Below, in pieces: positions 1 through 11,861 of a stretch of DNA of 64,000 nt. The translations under genes and the position numbers were made by a program. The notes under the pieces were generated by a model. It ran no database searches and had not been told where the DNA came from. It saw only the letters and a program-made list of their open reading frames with translations. The stretch is from Chrysomallon squamiferum (lineage: Eukaryota; Mollusca; Gastropoda; Neomphalida; Peltospiridae). The stretch spans positions 25,156,822 to 25,220,821 of the forward strand of contig CM022671.1 in assembly GCA_012295275.1 (NCBI GenBank), given 5' to 3'. How positions within the stretch are numbered: position 1 is the stretch's first letter; each line of letters opens with the position of its first letter.

Positions 1-231
1 TAAAAATAAAAAAATGTGTTATATTTCTGTTTTGTGATTTTGTTTTGTTTTCATTATTCTTATATGCACATTATTTTTATTCCATTTGATAAAGTTTGTT
101 TGTTTTTGTTGTTTTTGTGTAGATATATAGATAGAGAGATATTTTGTTGTAAAAATTAATATATATTATATTGTTTGCACTAAAGATTTAATTTATTAAT
201 GTTTTTTACTTGGTATATTCCTCATTTTTAG
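1..231 (+). other. Intron sequence of SETD6 (left edge of window)
   Basis: AT-rich, T-rich sequence with no coding potential that I can see. It ends in a polypyrimidine stretch and an AG at 230-231, the acceptor of the first visible SETD6 exon, so it is the 3' part of an intron. The N-terminal exons lie outside the window. Confidence 0.8.
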
Positions 232-3035
232 TGCTGCCTGCCAGGATATAGAATTCTACAAAAAGATGGTTGCTTTTGTAATGGCCTACAGTTTTACTGA
301 ACCAGTAAATGAAGACAATGTGGATGATGATGATGTTGATACTGTAATCTCTCCACCCATGATGGCCCCTGTTGCCGACATTTTGAACCATGTTTCAAAA
401 AACAACGCACGTCTTGCTTTTGATAAAGACTGTTTGAAAATGATCACTACAAGAAATATTGTTAAGGTGTTAAGTTTATCCATTCATGAATTAATTAAAT
501 GTTATAAGCTTTTACTGGATGTTTTGCTTTGTTGATTTCAGTTTGCTATGTTGTTATCTCAATTTAACACAAATTAATGAAATATATTAATGTAATTTTT
601 TCAATTCATTTTTTTTTTTTTCCTCTTATTGTTTTTTCATTCTTTCAAGTAATGTTATATAAAATTATAATTTTGTATTTATAAATGTTCAGATTAAGTA
701 TTGTTTTTAAATATATAATTTATTTAACAGGATGAAGAAATCTTCAATACTTACGGACAAGTTTCAAATTGTCACCTGTTACATATGTATGGTTTTGCAG
801 AAGTATATCCAAACAACCTGTATGAAACGGTAACTAGTTGTGTATTCCATTGATGTATTATTTGAATTTGTTTAATAAAATGTATTAAAATATTATTCAT
901 AACTTAATGAAAATTATTAAAATAATTATATCATGAAGCAGCTGAATTCAAATGACAAAGTTGAAGAAATGTAAGTGTTCAAAAAAAAAGTTTATATTTG
1001 TTTTTTAATAGATAAATGTGCATATTTTCAGTTTTAATGGAATAATTGTAGATTTCTTCAACTCACTTACTTATTAACTTTCAGGGAACATAAATGATGA
1101 TATGTTTTAAAAGTTCTTACCATCTTGCTAGTACTTTCAGTTTTATATTTTCTTTTCAGTTAATTAAATTTCTCTTTATTTAAAACAGGTTGATATTCCT
1201 ATGAAAATGGTTTTTGAGGCAGCAAAAAGTTTACAACACAATAATGACAGTTTACTACAAGACAAATGGCAGTTCCTACAAGCTATGGTAATATCACAAT
1301 GTACATACTGATACAACAGAAAAAAAATAAGTTTTTTTTTAGAATTTCAAGAGGTTTTACTTTTTTGATATTTATTTCTCAGGTTAACAGATCTTTATCA
1401 GTTTCTCACATTTAGTCCTCATAGTAAATCATTCAGCTGTAGCATGTATCTAGTTTTGTCATTATTATATGTATATACATATATTTAATAATAGAAAAGA
1501 TAAATGAAGGACTTAGAATACAGATGAATTCATGAACATTTTTCTGTATCAATATGATTATTTCCAGGACCTTTCCTCAGATGATGTGTTTGTTGTTGGA
1601 ATGGATGGCATCCTCACAGAAGATGAGATGTTTAACACCCTCAAAGTATGTATAATATAGATTGTTAAATAATTACTGTTCTTGTAAATTAATTATATGT
1701 TGTCACTGAGAAAAAAAGTAGGTATTGGCAGAGAAAACGAGCAGTTTCCTGTTACTTTTTGTATTTATTTTTTATTTATTTATTTATTTATTTTTGTTTA
1801 GTATGCAAAATTATGTAAGTTGTGCATAATTATTACAGTATTTAAATTGTTATGACATAACAGTGGGCCCATTGATTATGTCTTTTAACTTGCAGAAAAA
1901 TAGGAAACATAATTGGTATTTCTGTTTAGATGTGATGATCCATATCATCTTTGAATGCATCCTAAAGATTCATAATAAAAGTTTCTTGAGACTGATGATG
2001 TCTTCTCACTTGTACAATTATTGTTATATTTTTTCTTTTCATTATTTTACAGTTCATTATAAATTTCCTTTAAAAGGAAATTGAACCAAATTATCATGAT
2101 TTTGATATTGTACATATCTGCTGATTTTTATTTAGTTTTTAATATACATTGTGTATTTTTATCTAAAAAAAATAATAATACTTTTTTTTTTTCCTCTAGG
2201 TTTTGGTGATGACAGAAGAAAAGTTCAAGGATCACAAAGAGAAAGAGGGTTGGAGTGATGCAGACAGCAATGACAGTGAAGATGAATCCCTTGGATTTGG
2301 TATGTCATTAATATACAATGAATTACTTATTACTTTTTAGGGATATCAATATATATTACAATATTCATTTTCACTATTAATTTACTTTTAATATGGCCAG
2401 TGAAATAATGTTTATATTATTTATTTATTTTTGTAAACTTCATGTAAAGTTTTTAAGTATCAGGATATTTTGCTTTAACTATTTATTTGATATAATGATG
2501 GACATATTAATAATACTTGCTTACTGATACTTATTATTGTAGTTACTTTGTTTTGCAAAAAGTTACATTCTTTTTACAGATAAAATGGCAAATCTTCCAG
2601 ATGACTGGAAACTGGTTCTTGCAAGGTAATTTGATATTTTTATCTTAAAATACATAGATAGAAAATATTGCTGTTTCTTCAGTTTTATTAAAGAATAATT
2701 GATTTAAAATTACCAGTGTATGGTTTTAATTTTTTTTTTTTTTTTCAAAATTCAATTATTTCAGTTTGTTTAGCATTTTGCTTGTGAAGAAAAAGTATTT
2801 AAAATAGACTGATGTTAAAAAATACATCATAGCAAGTGCTTTGTATCATTTCATACTTTATATTATTAGTTGTGCCAAAGCCAGTTTGACCAGATATAAA
2901 ACCAGCCTTGCTGAAGATGAAGAAACTGTTTCTTCAGGCAAACTCAGAGATCTTCCTAGAAGACATAGATTTTCTTTTCTCACTTCTTACAGTCAAAAGA
3001 AACTGCTGCAGAAAATTATCGAATCGTGTAGATGA
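232..3035 (+). CDS. SETD6: SETD6-like protein-lysine N-methyltransferase (C-terminal part, 5' truncated by window edge)
   Basis: Seven exons joined by GT-AG introns: 232-466, 731-829, 1189-1287, 1568-1645, 2200-2299, 2580-2625, 2870-3035 (stop TGA 3033-3035). Reading frame is continuous across all junctions. The first two exons encode the C-terminal half of the SET domain: [14 protein letters not shown], the AdoMet/substrate-pocket NH region, then EIFNTYGQ followed by LLHMYGFAE, which is the SETD6 signature. Later exons encode the helical Rubis-substrate-binding-like domain ([32 protein letters not shown] at the C terminus). In vertebrates SETD6 monomethylates RELA and other nuclear proteins; here that role is inferred from family membership. 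An acidic insert (residues such as [13 protein letters not shown]) lies between the last two structural blocks. The start is outside the window, so total length is unknown. The gene converges on RANBP1. Confidence 0.94.
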
Positions 3036-3051
3036 CACTCAAGAAACAACC

Positions 3052-3057
3052 AATAAA
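3052..3057 (+). terminator. Polyadenylation signal AATAAA for SETD6
   Basis: A canonical AATAAA lies 17 nt past the SETD6 stop codon and is followed by a T-rich stretch, which would give a very short 3'UTR. It is the first such hexamer after the stop. Confidence 0.55.
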
Positions 3058-5488
3058 CATTTTTTTTTCTAAACATTTGGTCAGTTTTCATTTTTGCAAT
3101 GGAGTGTTATTGATTTATTGGGGTTGCCTACATGAAGACTTCCTTTTTTTTACTGTCAGATTTGGAATCAAAGCTACTAGAAAGATAAATATATAAAGCA
3201 AAGCAAAAAAAAAAAAAAAAAATGAAATTTGAAAATGAAATGTTTATATATCTGTAAAAAGTAACATTTCAAATTAGTATTCAACTCAGTAGGCTTTGCC
3301 AGGCTCCCCTTTTCATCATTTATTATTAAAATTAACTCAAAAATCATTTTTTTTCTGAAACTATTAAAAAACAAAAAGGATGTTAATTTTTAAACATTTT
3401 AATCGTTTCATAATTTTACATATTCAACATCAAACAATATACAGAACAGAGAACAGATTTCCTATCCCAAATTAAACATTTGCAAATCAACGTGTTAAAA
3501 GCTTCTCTTTTTTTTTTCTATAAATCTGATATTCAGTTCATGTATATACTAGAGGTTTAATAAATAAGTAATAAATATGCAAAATAATCTCAGAAATGAT
3601 GCATATCTCAGTGAAATTACTGAGGAAAAGCATGATCAGACATTCCATAAAAAAATCAATTGCAAAAAAGTTCTGCATGATTCATTTCACTTCAAACAAT
3701 CATAAATGCTATCATGGGTTCCATTCACAATTTTGTTCTTAATGCCACTGTTTAATTTAAATTGTTTTCCAACATACTTATGCTTTAACATGAAAGAATA
3801 AAGCCGTATATGCTCAAATTATAGCCATTATTTGAAACGTAACATGCAATTAAACAGACAAATTTTTAGATATTCAAGATAAATCTGTAATAAGCTGCTT
3901 TGATTATCAAAACGGTTGTAATTTATGTAATTTTCAACCAATTAAATAAACATTAAAATATTTCAGAACAAAAGATATGCAGCAGACAAAAAAAAAAATC
4001 ATTGACTAGTATCAGCATTTGAAATAGATAGTTTAATCTTGAATGAAAAAAGCAGCAAAGTTTCATAATATAAATCCAAAACATGCACTGATCCTGCTTA
4101 AGTTTTAAAATAATCTGTTGACAATTTCCTCAATTAAAATAAGACCTCTGCTTTGAAAGCACAAAATTAAAATCACCTTTTAATAAAAAACCATCATTTA
4201 CAATTTGATGTCTATCACCAACATTTGAATCTCAATATAACAAACCTATTATAATTTTTGTTTCTGATGATGCCAATATACAAAAATATCACTATCTCAA
4301 AATGTTTTCTGATTACTTTAACATTCTTGTATCAAATGATATATCTTACAATAAATTACATTATAAATAAGTAGTCACCTTATGTAATTAGCACTACTAG
4401 ATGATCAAGTTTCAAATTAAAAAATGGGTATCAGACAACTGTAATATCAAATGGTAAAATTTTGTTAATCTTACCAGCTTTTAAAGTAGAAAGAAAAAGA
4501 AATTCTGTCTTTGGATAAAATATATAAATTTCATAAAAATAACACTTTAATATGGTGGTATAAGTGGTTTTAGAAATGTGGATATAATCACAAAATGTCA
4601 TTAAATATATTTTTAAAAAAACCTACTCATTCTCAGTTTAAATGTGCATTTTCTCTGCTTAAGGAAGCATTAAGAAAATATAAAAATCTGATTAAAAAGA
4701 TAATATTTATGACAAAGAATCATTTCTGAAATTTGAAAATACAAAATAACAGAATTCATTTGAGATGTCTTTTCTTTCCCCCAGTAACATCTTTTGAAAT
4801 GTAAAATAAAAATTAGTGCAATATTTTGTTGAAAAGTACAAACTTTCATTCAGTTTCTGAATTAATTAATCAGATGATTCATATGGTGACTGGCAAATGT
4901 ATTACAATAGCACAGAATGTAAATATCACAACATAACACTGTGGGAAGACAACTTGGGCTGTTGCCAAAAATAGGTAAAAAGCATACAATTGTGTAACTA
5001 ACAAAACTTTCTCTTTATACAGCACTGAAACTCACGTTTCAGTGAAAAATTTAATATTAGTAAAATTCTGAATATCATTTAGGAAATAACCTAATACTGA
5101 GTTTGTTAAAAAGAATACAATCAGCTGAATTTTTTTTATGTTAACGGAATTTTTTTTTAGTAATATATTTTTAATGCACTGCTTCTATTAATTCAAGGTC
5201 TTCTTTTTGCCAAAAACATTAAATGTAATACATTTCCTCAGTTAAAGCCAAGTTTATTTCTTTTTGTGTGCTGTTCTTGTTGTTATAAAATTGTGATGGT
5301 TCTCTTTCTTGGCACATTTAACACACACATCAAACTTTCAATACTTCACAACAATTACTGCTGTTCTGTCATTGCCACCAGATTAGATTAAACTGCTGGA
5401 TGAAAACACTTGTCACAGATTATGATGGATTAGCACATGGGGCACAATGTAACCACAGATTCGTTTAAAAACCACACTTATCAACTTT
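3058..5488. other. Convergent intergenic region / RANBP1 3'UTR
   Basis: About 2.4 kb of AT-rich sequence between the SETD6 and RANBP1 stop codons. It has poly-A and poly-T tracts but no ORF with recognisable similarity. Part must be the RANBP1 3'UTR. A TTTATT at 5253-5258 (AATAAA on the minus strand) lies 231 nt past its stop and is one of several possible poly(A) signals. Short ORFs here look like chance. Confidence 0.6.
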
Positions 5489-8400
5489 TCAATCTTGTTC
5501 AGTTTTCTCAGTTTTTGGCACTGCATCACAGTCTGTCTCCTTATCAGCTGTATTGCTAGCTTTTGTATCACCGGAATCTTTCACAGATAGTTCTTCAAGT
5601 TTTTCAGAGATTTTATTTGCACCCTCTTCTTTTACCTCTGCATCTCCTCTTGAATCATCTTTAACATCATTTTTATCTTCAACTCCATCTGAACATTTAA
5701 AAAAATAATAATAATAAATTAAAAAAATAATAAATAATTTCGTTTTCTGTAATACTATACAATGCCATATAATTATTCAGTATTTTTTCTTTTGCACTTC
5801 TCAATCAAACTGATTAGCAATATTTACAGAAAAATATATTTTAAATTCAGAATGTTTTGGCTAAAGATGTCATTTAAATTCAGATGTAAATTATGACTCT
5901 ATAATGTAAAAAATGTTTTGAGGAAATTAATTTTGAAAGCGACATCTAACTTACTTTCATTTATTTTTGTGTTCTTCAAGACTTCCTCCATAATTAGTTT
6001 GCTTTCTTCAAACTTTTCTCTGAATTTCATAGCATCTGCAAACAATCAATATATTAACAATATAAAACATATTCTCAAACGTAATTCAGCCACAGTATAA
6101 AAAAAATTTTTTATCAGCATCTTAATATTTAAAATAATTTAAAACATTTTTAAAAATACATGTCCAGGCTGCTTTAAATTTTATTAAATATCTTTCAAAG
6201 TCGTTAAAAGAAAATTGAAAATTCTTACTTTCTGCATTAGCAAATCTGATGGCTAGCAACTCTGTTTTCTTTTCTTCATCAGCAAAATCTGCCGTAGTTG
6301 TCCATACCCAAGCCTTGTCACTTCCACAGTTTGGCTTTAAATCCATAAATGGCATCACTATATAAATTCAAAAAAAATGTAAAATATAAATAAAATGTTG
6401 AGTTAAGTTGTAATTGGATCAGTATCACATTAATAGGTATTTCAACATCTAAAAACAGTTTTAATGAGAAAGAAAGCCTATTCAATGTCAGAGAAAGTGA
6501 CAATCATCAAATGAGTCAGACCGCCCGTCAAAATTCTCATCATACATGAAATAAAGAATACAAATGTCAGTTGAATTCAGTTTAACACTGAGAAAATAAA
6601 TAATGTATGGGTAGGAATTAAATTTTCTTCAGAAATTATTTATTTATTAAAATAACATCTTCCGAGACTGAATGTTAATATCCATCTCTATATTAAAATT
6701 TTGAATCTTCAATTTACTGCTTATTTAATTACGATACAGATTCTGTTAGGAACAAATTAAATAGAAATATCTGCTGTAACATTTTAGTGAAAGCAAACCT
6801 AACAAGCTGTTTCCTACTTTTTACAAATTTTCTGAGGAACATTTTCGGATCAAAAATATACAGTTTAATGTTAAATTATAATACTTTTATTATTATTATA
6901 TAACTTATTATTATTCAAATTTTTGAATTCATTAGTTAATGTTTTCTAATGTTTTTTTCAGTTTAGCAATTTATTTCTAATATGTTTATCCAATAATTTC
7001 AATAAAATTAATAAGACCCTGAGAACAAAAACTGATAATTTTGTAAAATGTTTGTCAGAGGCAGTGACAGTCATCAAACGTCAGACCGCCCGTCACATGA
7101 TCTCATCACACAGAATATTTACAAACTTTGATGCTGATTACTTTAATAATATAAGCATCATTCAGTCTTAGTAATATAGATAATTTCTTTCTAACAAAAG
7201 TCTATTTTAGGATCCTAATTACACATGATCTATTTGGTTTTTACTTTAGAACAATATTTAATAATAATAATAATAAATAAATAACAAAACAGATAACCAA
7301 CCCAATTAATTCAAAAAAACAAAAAAAATAATAATAATAAAATGAATATTACACTTCTATTTTAGAACTGAATGATTGACAAAATCAGAGCATGCTGATA
7401 TGAACCACTCCTGTGAAAATCACACTCTCTGACAAAGGCAGGGGACATGTCTGACAGAATTTTATTTTAGAACTGCTAATTAAATTATTTATAAAAAAAA
7501 AAAATAATTTTAAATTCTATGAAATATTTGTCAGAGGCAGTGACAGTCATCAGATTGTCAGACCGCCCGTCACATGATCTCATCACACAGATAATTTTGA
7601 AACGTTTATCACTTCATATGTCTTACATCTACAACTATTACACTTCAGAGTTAAGAAAATGGATAAATATAAACTGAAGGTAATGAAATGAAACTGATGT
7701 TAAATAGATGTTTCTATTGGAGTATTTTATTTGCTATTTTATTTTTAGCAACACTAACTATGAATATTTTAGTGTTTTTGTAGCAAAATGAAAGCACAAC
7801 TATTTTTTTTACATTAACTGAATGGAAATTCAAGGTTTAAACCATGTTACCTCCAATGTCAAGATCAATTATTTTAGTTCTGTTCAATGCTATTCATTAT
7901 GTTGTTGGTAAACTTCGAAATAAATCAGTTTCTAGGTCAGACACAAAAAGTTGATTTTATTTCTGCTTGTAATATTCATCAATTTTAGCAGACTGTCCAT
8001 CACATGATCTCATCATGCAGTTTTACAATTTTCTACAATGTCTCCTGTTTGTGTTATTTTCAGGAGAAAATAATTTGAAGAACTTAATTCCAAATAATTC
8101 AAAGATGTACACAATATTTCATGTTCTATGAATTACATGATACTAATTTTGTTTGTATTGAAAATAATACCAATTCTATGAATTGGTGAACTTCAGTTTG
8201 AGCATTTAAATTTAATACAGTAATAGAGTATCTAAAATTTACTCCTAAAATGTGTTCTTTAATCTGCCAGTAATACATTTTAAAAATACATCTCTGTTCA
8301 CAGCAAAGAACTGACATCTTTAAACTGATTATAATGAAAGTTAACTAAACAGAAATCTGATTATTTACAAAGGATATTAAGTTGTGTTTTTGAACTAATT

Positions 8401-8708
8401 TAAAAAATTAATAATACGTCTTTAAATAGAGAGATAAATTCTGTCTTTGGGATTATAAAAAAATTCTGGTAATGCTATCCAGAAATTGACTTCAGAAGTC
8501 ATCAATACAATAAATGTTTATGCTGCTATTTCATTAGAATTTTAATCTAAAAGAATGAAGAGACGGCACATCAGAGAATGTGACATTCATCAGTAACATC
8601 AGACCGCCCGTCACAAACATTTTCATCCTCTGTACCAATTCCAATAAAGGATTATTTTCATCAAAAGTAATTTAATAACAAGTCATTTAAATAATAATCC
8701 TTACTATC

Positions 8709-8753
<45 letters not shown>

Positions 8754-10713
8754 ATGCTTATTTTTCATTTAACAGCAACAATTTCCAAAATAAATCACAT
8801 ACAAAAAGTAAGGACAGAGTAGTTAAAAACCCAAGAGACATTCTGGGAACTCAAGATCTGGCAAACAATTATGCAACAATTATTAAGCCAGACCACCAAG
8901 AAATATTAATTCAAGTTATAGAACAACGAAAATAATACCATAGTGATTAGCACAGAGCTTCAGTGTTTTATCCCTCCTCATTACGATTCTTATCATTCGT
9001 GTAACTTTGTGTTTCATCAGCTTTACATCTCCAGTGCCTCGTTCTTTCCATTCAGCCGGCTCAGAGTCTTTATCAAATCTAAACAGCTTGGCTCGCCTGT
9101 TAAAATAAAACCAGTTAGAACACATCCCCAGAGATAAACTGAAGATAAAATGTACGTTTAAAAAAAAACCTGTGAAAACTTTGCTCGTTATCTTTATCTT
9201 AAATTATAATAAATTTCATCTTCATTTTATTGGTTACTTCAAAGTCGAGTTAATTTTCATTGAGGATTTATTTATTTATGAACATAAGTAGTTCATCAAG
9301 AGGAATCAGGTCTGCTGCATTTGTCAGTTAAGTGTTATGTACATAAAATGTTGCATTTTGGGGTAGCAGCTTTTATTTGAATATCACAAAAACTGTAACT
9401 GTGTAACTCATTTTGGTGATTGAAAATTTTTCAGAAGTAAAAATGCAGTAAATGTTAACTTCAGAATGTCTCACAGTTTCAGTATTTCTTCTTCGTCTTC
9501 TTCCATATTTTTTAATTCAACCTGAGGTAAATTCACAACTGGTTCAAAATGAATATCTGGTGATTCAGGAACTTCTTCCTGAAAAATATTTTAGAACACT
9601 TACAAAAGAAAAATTGAAGAACATAAAATATAAAGTATTACATTTGCTTTAAACCAAGAGAGAACAAAAAAAATTTAAAATATAAAAATTTGGAGTATTG
9701 AGCAAAACATGGGATACTTGTAGTTAATGGTTTGCAGATTAGCAACAATATTTCCTCCCAGTATGAAGGTTCTCACATGTCTAAGCCATTTGAGGACGTA
9801 TTAAAACAAAACAAAAAACAAAATGTCCAAATGTCCATGAAATAAACTGACATTTCTGTTATATTAATATACAAAGTTTATAAAATTACTGTAGCTCAAA
9901 GTATCTAAAACTAAAAAAGTAAGTATGATTCCAATGGATTTCAAACCATATGAATAGACTAGAGGCAAATTTCATTTAGTAATCTTGCAGTTTAGATCTG
10001 CACCTTTTTATCAAGGGTTTTAGTTTCACAAAATGTTTTGCTATAAAAATAGTATAATTTATTGACTGTTGTGTTTATGAAGATATATAACCACCCTATG
10101 CTTTTTCAAATCAATCAGTATGAGTATTTTCTTTTCATTTGTAACAGTTGTGTGTTTATGTGCATTTAACGGGTTAAAATTAAATTTAAACTTCTTTGAA
10201 ATATTTGATTATTTCTGTTCGTCTTTTTAGTTTCCAGTGCATCAGATTGATATTTCTTCAGTATTTTAATAATGCTATTAGTATTACCATAAGGATTTTT
10301 AAAACCAATGAATATTTCTGATAAACAGTCTTGAACGAAAATGGCATCTACTTATCAGATGAATCACATTCAAACACTGAATCCGTGTTGGTCGGTCAGT
10401 TTTAATACGGCAGATCTGAACTACCATGTGAAAAAATCTTAGCAAAACATTCAATAAAATCACTGCTGAAAAGCATAGATCTAAATTTTAAGACTATCAA
10501 TAATTCAGTACAAAACATAAATAATTAGTATTGTTCTACCAAAATGATCTTGTATATTTGTATAACGGTTTTCTCGGCCTGAGCCTCCAACTTGTTCAGT
10601 TAATAAACGAACATTTTGCGTCAATCATACACATTCATTTTTCATTACTTCTATATTTTAAGAAAAACAAATCATTCCAATAAGAAAAAGACAATAACCT
10701 TGTCATCTGCCAT
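5489..10713 (-). CDS. RANBP1: Ran-binding protein 1 (Ran-specific GTPase-activating protein co-factor)
   Basis: Six exons on the minus strand: 10713-10699, 9578-9475, 9096-8939, 6357-6229, 6035-5955, 5688-5489 (TGA 5491-5489). All introns are GT-AG and phases match, giving 228 aa. The short first exon supplies MADDK. The Ran-binding domain spans about residues 38-165, with [50 protein letters not shown] and [20 protein letters not shown] all matching animal RANBP1. The C-terminal tail keeps [10 protein letters not shown], aligning with the vertebrate nuclear export signal, and then becomes acidic. Known role of the family: it binds Ran-GTP, stimulates RanGAP and releases Ran-GTP from export complexes in the cytoplasm. 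It is head-to-head with TRMT2A. The intron between exons 3 and 4 (2.58 kb) carries box C/D snoRNAs on the same strand. Confidence 0.97.
6484..6548 (-). ncRNA. Box C/D snoRNA, SNORD43-like, copy A
   Basis: On the minus strand: C box ATGATGA (6543-6537), guide GACGGGCGGT (6529-6520) directly before D' CTGA (6519-6516), C' TGATGA (6509-6504), and D box CTGA (6491-6488). The guide is complementary to ACCGCCCGTC of 18S rRNA. By the D+5 rule it targets the C of ACCGC, the site I recall for vertebrate U43 (18S Cm1703). The flanks can form a short bulged terminal stem (TTCATG with CATTGAA). The copy lies inside the RANBP1 intron, about 125 nt upstream of the 3' splice site. Box content is directly visible; expression is inferred. 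Confidence 0.85.
7051..7114 (-). ncRNA. Box C/D snoRNA, SNORD43-like, copy B
   Basis: Same architecture as copy A on the minus strand: C box GTGATGA (7109-7103), guide GACGGGCGGT (7094-7085) before D' CTGA (7084-7081), C' TGATGA, and D box CTGA (7058-7055). The segment between C' and D contains TGTCAC, also found in vertebrate U43 from memory. The copy is almost identical to copy C over boxes, guide and spacers, so these two duplicated recently. It is transcribed with RANBP1 if processed from the intron. Confidence 0.87.
7385..7432 (-). other. Short hairpin between snoRNA copies (possible decayed unit)
   Basis: TCAGAG (7385-7390) pairs with CTCTGA (7427-7432), and an inner GTGA/TCAC stem is also possible. 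On the minus strand it shows a C-box-like GTGATTT and a terminal CTGA, echoing the CTCTGA end of the neighbouring snoRNAs, but there is no rRNA guide. Function unknown. Confidence 0.25.
7527..7592 (-). ncRNA. Box C/D snoRNA, SNORD43-like, copy C
   Basis: Minus strand: C box GTGATGA (7586-7580), guide GACGGGCGGT (7571-7562), D' CTGA (7561-7558), C' TGATGA, D box CTGA (7534-7531). Apart from four bases between D' and C', the core is the same as copy B, 476 bp away. All boxes are canonical. The flanks do not make a strong terminal stem, so processing may rely on the host intron context. Confidence 0.87.
7958..8022 (-). pseudogene. Decayed SNORD43-like snoRNA copy
   Basis: The C box ATGATGA (8016-8010) and the following bases match copies B and C, but the guide reads GATGGACAGT, with three transitions that break pairing to 18S. 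D' has become CTGC, and no D box CTGA remains where expected; a CAGA lies there instead. C' TGATGA (7981-7976) persists. It is in the same intron and on the same strand as the intact copies. The lost D box argues against a stable snoRNP. Confidence 0.75.
8565..8636 (-). ncRNA. Box C/D snoRNA, SNORD43-like, copy F (best terminal stem)
   Basis: Minus strand 72-nt unit bounded by a 6-bp terminal stem, GGTACA (8636-8631) with TGTGCC (8570-8565). The C box is slightly off consensus (AGGATGA), the guide GACGGGCGGT (8612-8603) precedes D' CTGA (8602-8599), C' is TGATGA, and D is CTGA (8574-8571). It has the clearest kink-turn-plus-stem layout of the set but the least canonical C box. It lies nearest the 5' splice site of the RANBP1 intron. 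Confidence 0.82.
8715..8749 (+). repeat. Poly-T tract (35 nt) in RANBP1 intron
   Basis: An uninterrupted T run on the plus strand, reading as poly-A on the RANBP1 transcript. No target-site duplication or element body is recognisable beside it. Confidence 0.9.
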
Positions 10714-11861
10714 ACTGATCAGAAGGATTCCTACAGATTAATTATCAATAAACTAAAACAAAAATCCCTGTCTTCCCGCTTTGAAGCACCAATTTCGATT
10801 TTCTGTTCCGCTAAAACCAATGTATAACCAAACATCTGTCGATTTCGGATCCGTCGAAACTGCGGACTATGAAGCACTCGTGTATCTTCAGCAAGTGATT
10901 GCATCGAAAAAATTACCTTACAGCTTGTTCCATTTTACCAAAAATAATCACCGAAGGTTTATTATACTATCGCTAATGATATGTACACTTACCCCCAAAA
11001 TTAATATTACTATTCAGTGTTGTTCAACAGCATTATGAAGAGTAGGGCCTACATTATATTATAATATTAGATGGTCCATATCGATTATTAATCACACAAT
11101 TATTTAGAGATTTCGCCTTTTGATTAGTTATATGTTAACTAATATATTCATTTAAGTGCACTCATTTTTATTAGCGTCTTAAAAACTGTATATGTATATG
11201 AAAATTAGTTCTTTTAAAACGTAAAGAAAACAAACGAAGAAACGAGCAGGTGTGCTCCTTTGGTCGTGGAAATTAAGCTAAAGAATGCAAAACATGGCAG
11301 CGTCCAGCGTGTAATAAGTTAATACTAAAGTGATTTCCAGGAGACTACATCATGTAAGTATTATTGCTATTTTAGATCAGCCAACATTTTTTTTTAAAAT
11401 CACTTCATGCATAAAACTTATTTTTTTAATTTAAATTTCGGTATTTTTATATGATTATGATTATTAATATTATGATTATCATTTTGATTTTTTAAATGAA
11501 ATACAATAGAAATTATAGACGAATCGTATTAGTTTATTAAATTATTACATAATTACTTAATGTACTCAGCCAAAATGCTAGTGAAAAAAAAGATATTGTC
11601 AACTACATGTGTAGCTTAACATTTAAAAAACAACAACAAACAAACAAACATTGAAACAATAAAATTAATGTTTAAATCTTTAATTTTACATTTAATTCTC
11701 TGTTTTTCTTAATATTAAATATAGAAAATTATAATAACTATTAGTTGTTGTTGTTGAAAAACAAAAGAAATAAAATAATTTGATGCCAATGGTTTTATAT
11801 GTACGTATTTAATTATCATTTTCAAAATTTAAGATTGACTGTTGTCCATACAACTGGAGGA
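10714..11861. promoter_or_regulatory. Bidirectional promoter region RANBP1 / TRMT2A
   Basis: The two start codons are 1,149 bp apart on opposite strands. A cluster of CpGs at about 10,765-10,870 stands out in otherwise CpG-poor DNA, next to the RANBP1 start. On the TRMT2A side a likely 5' exon ends at 11,353 before a strong donor GTAAGT. It contains a six-codon uORF (11,294-11,314, starting MAASS). A possible acceptor AG lies at 11,832-11,833. No TATA box is evident. Confidence 0.65.

Noticed and set aside
1929-2000. Box C/D-like pattern (GTGATGA ... CTGA) in a SETD6 intron
   Set aside because: No D' guide complementary to rRNA, no terminal stem, and such short boxes occur often by chance in AT-rich introns.
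10781-11038. 85-codon ORF in the RANBP1/TRMT2A intergenic region
   Set aside because: No recognisable domain; it lies in the divergent promoter, and its openness follows the local CpG-rich 5' region.
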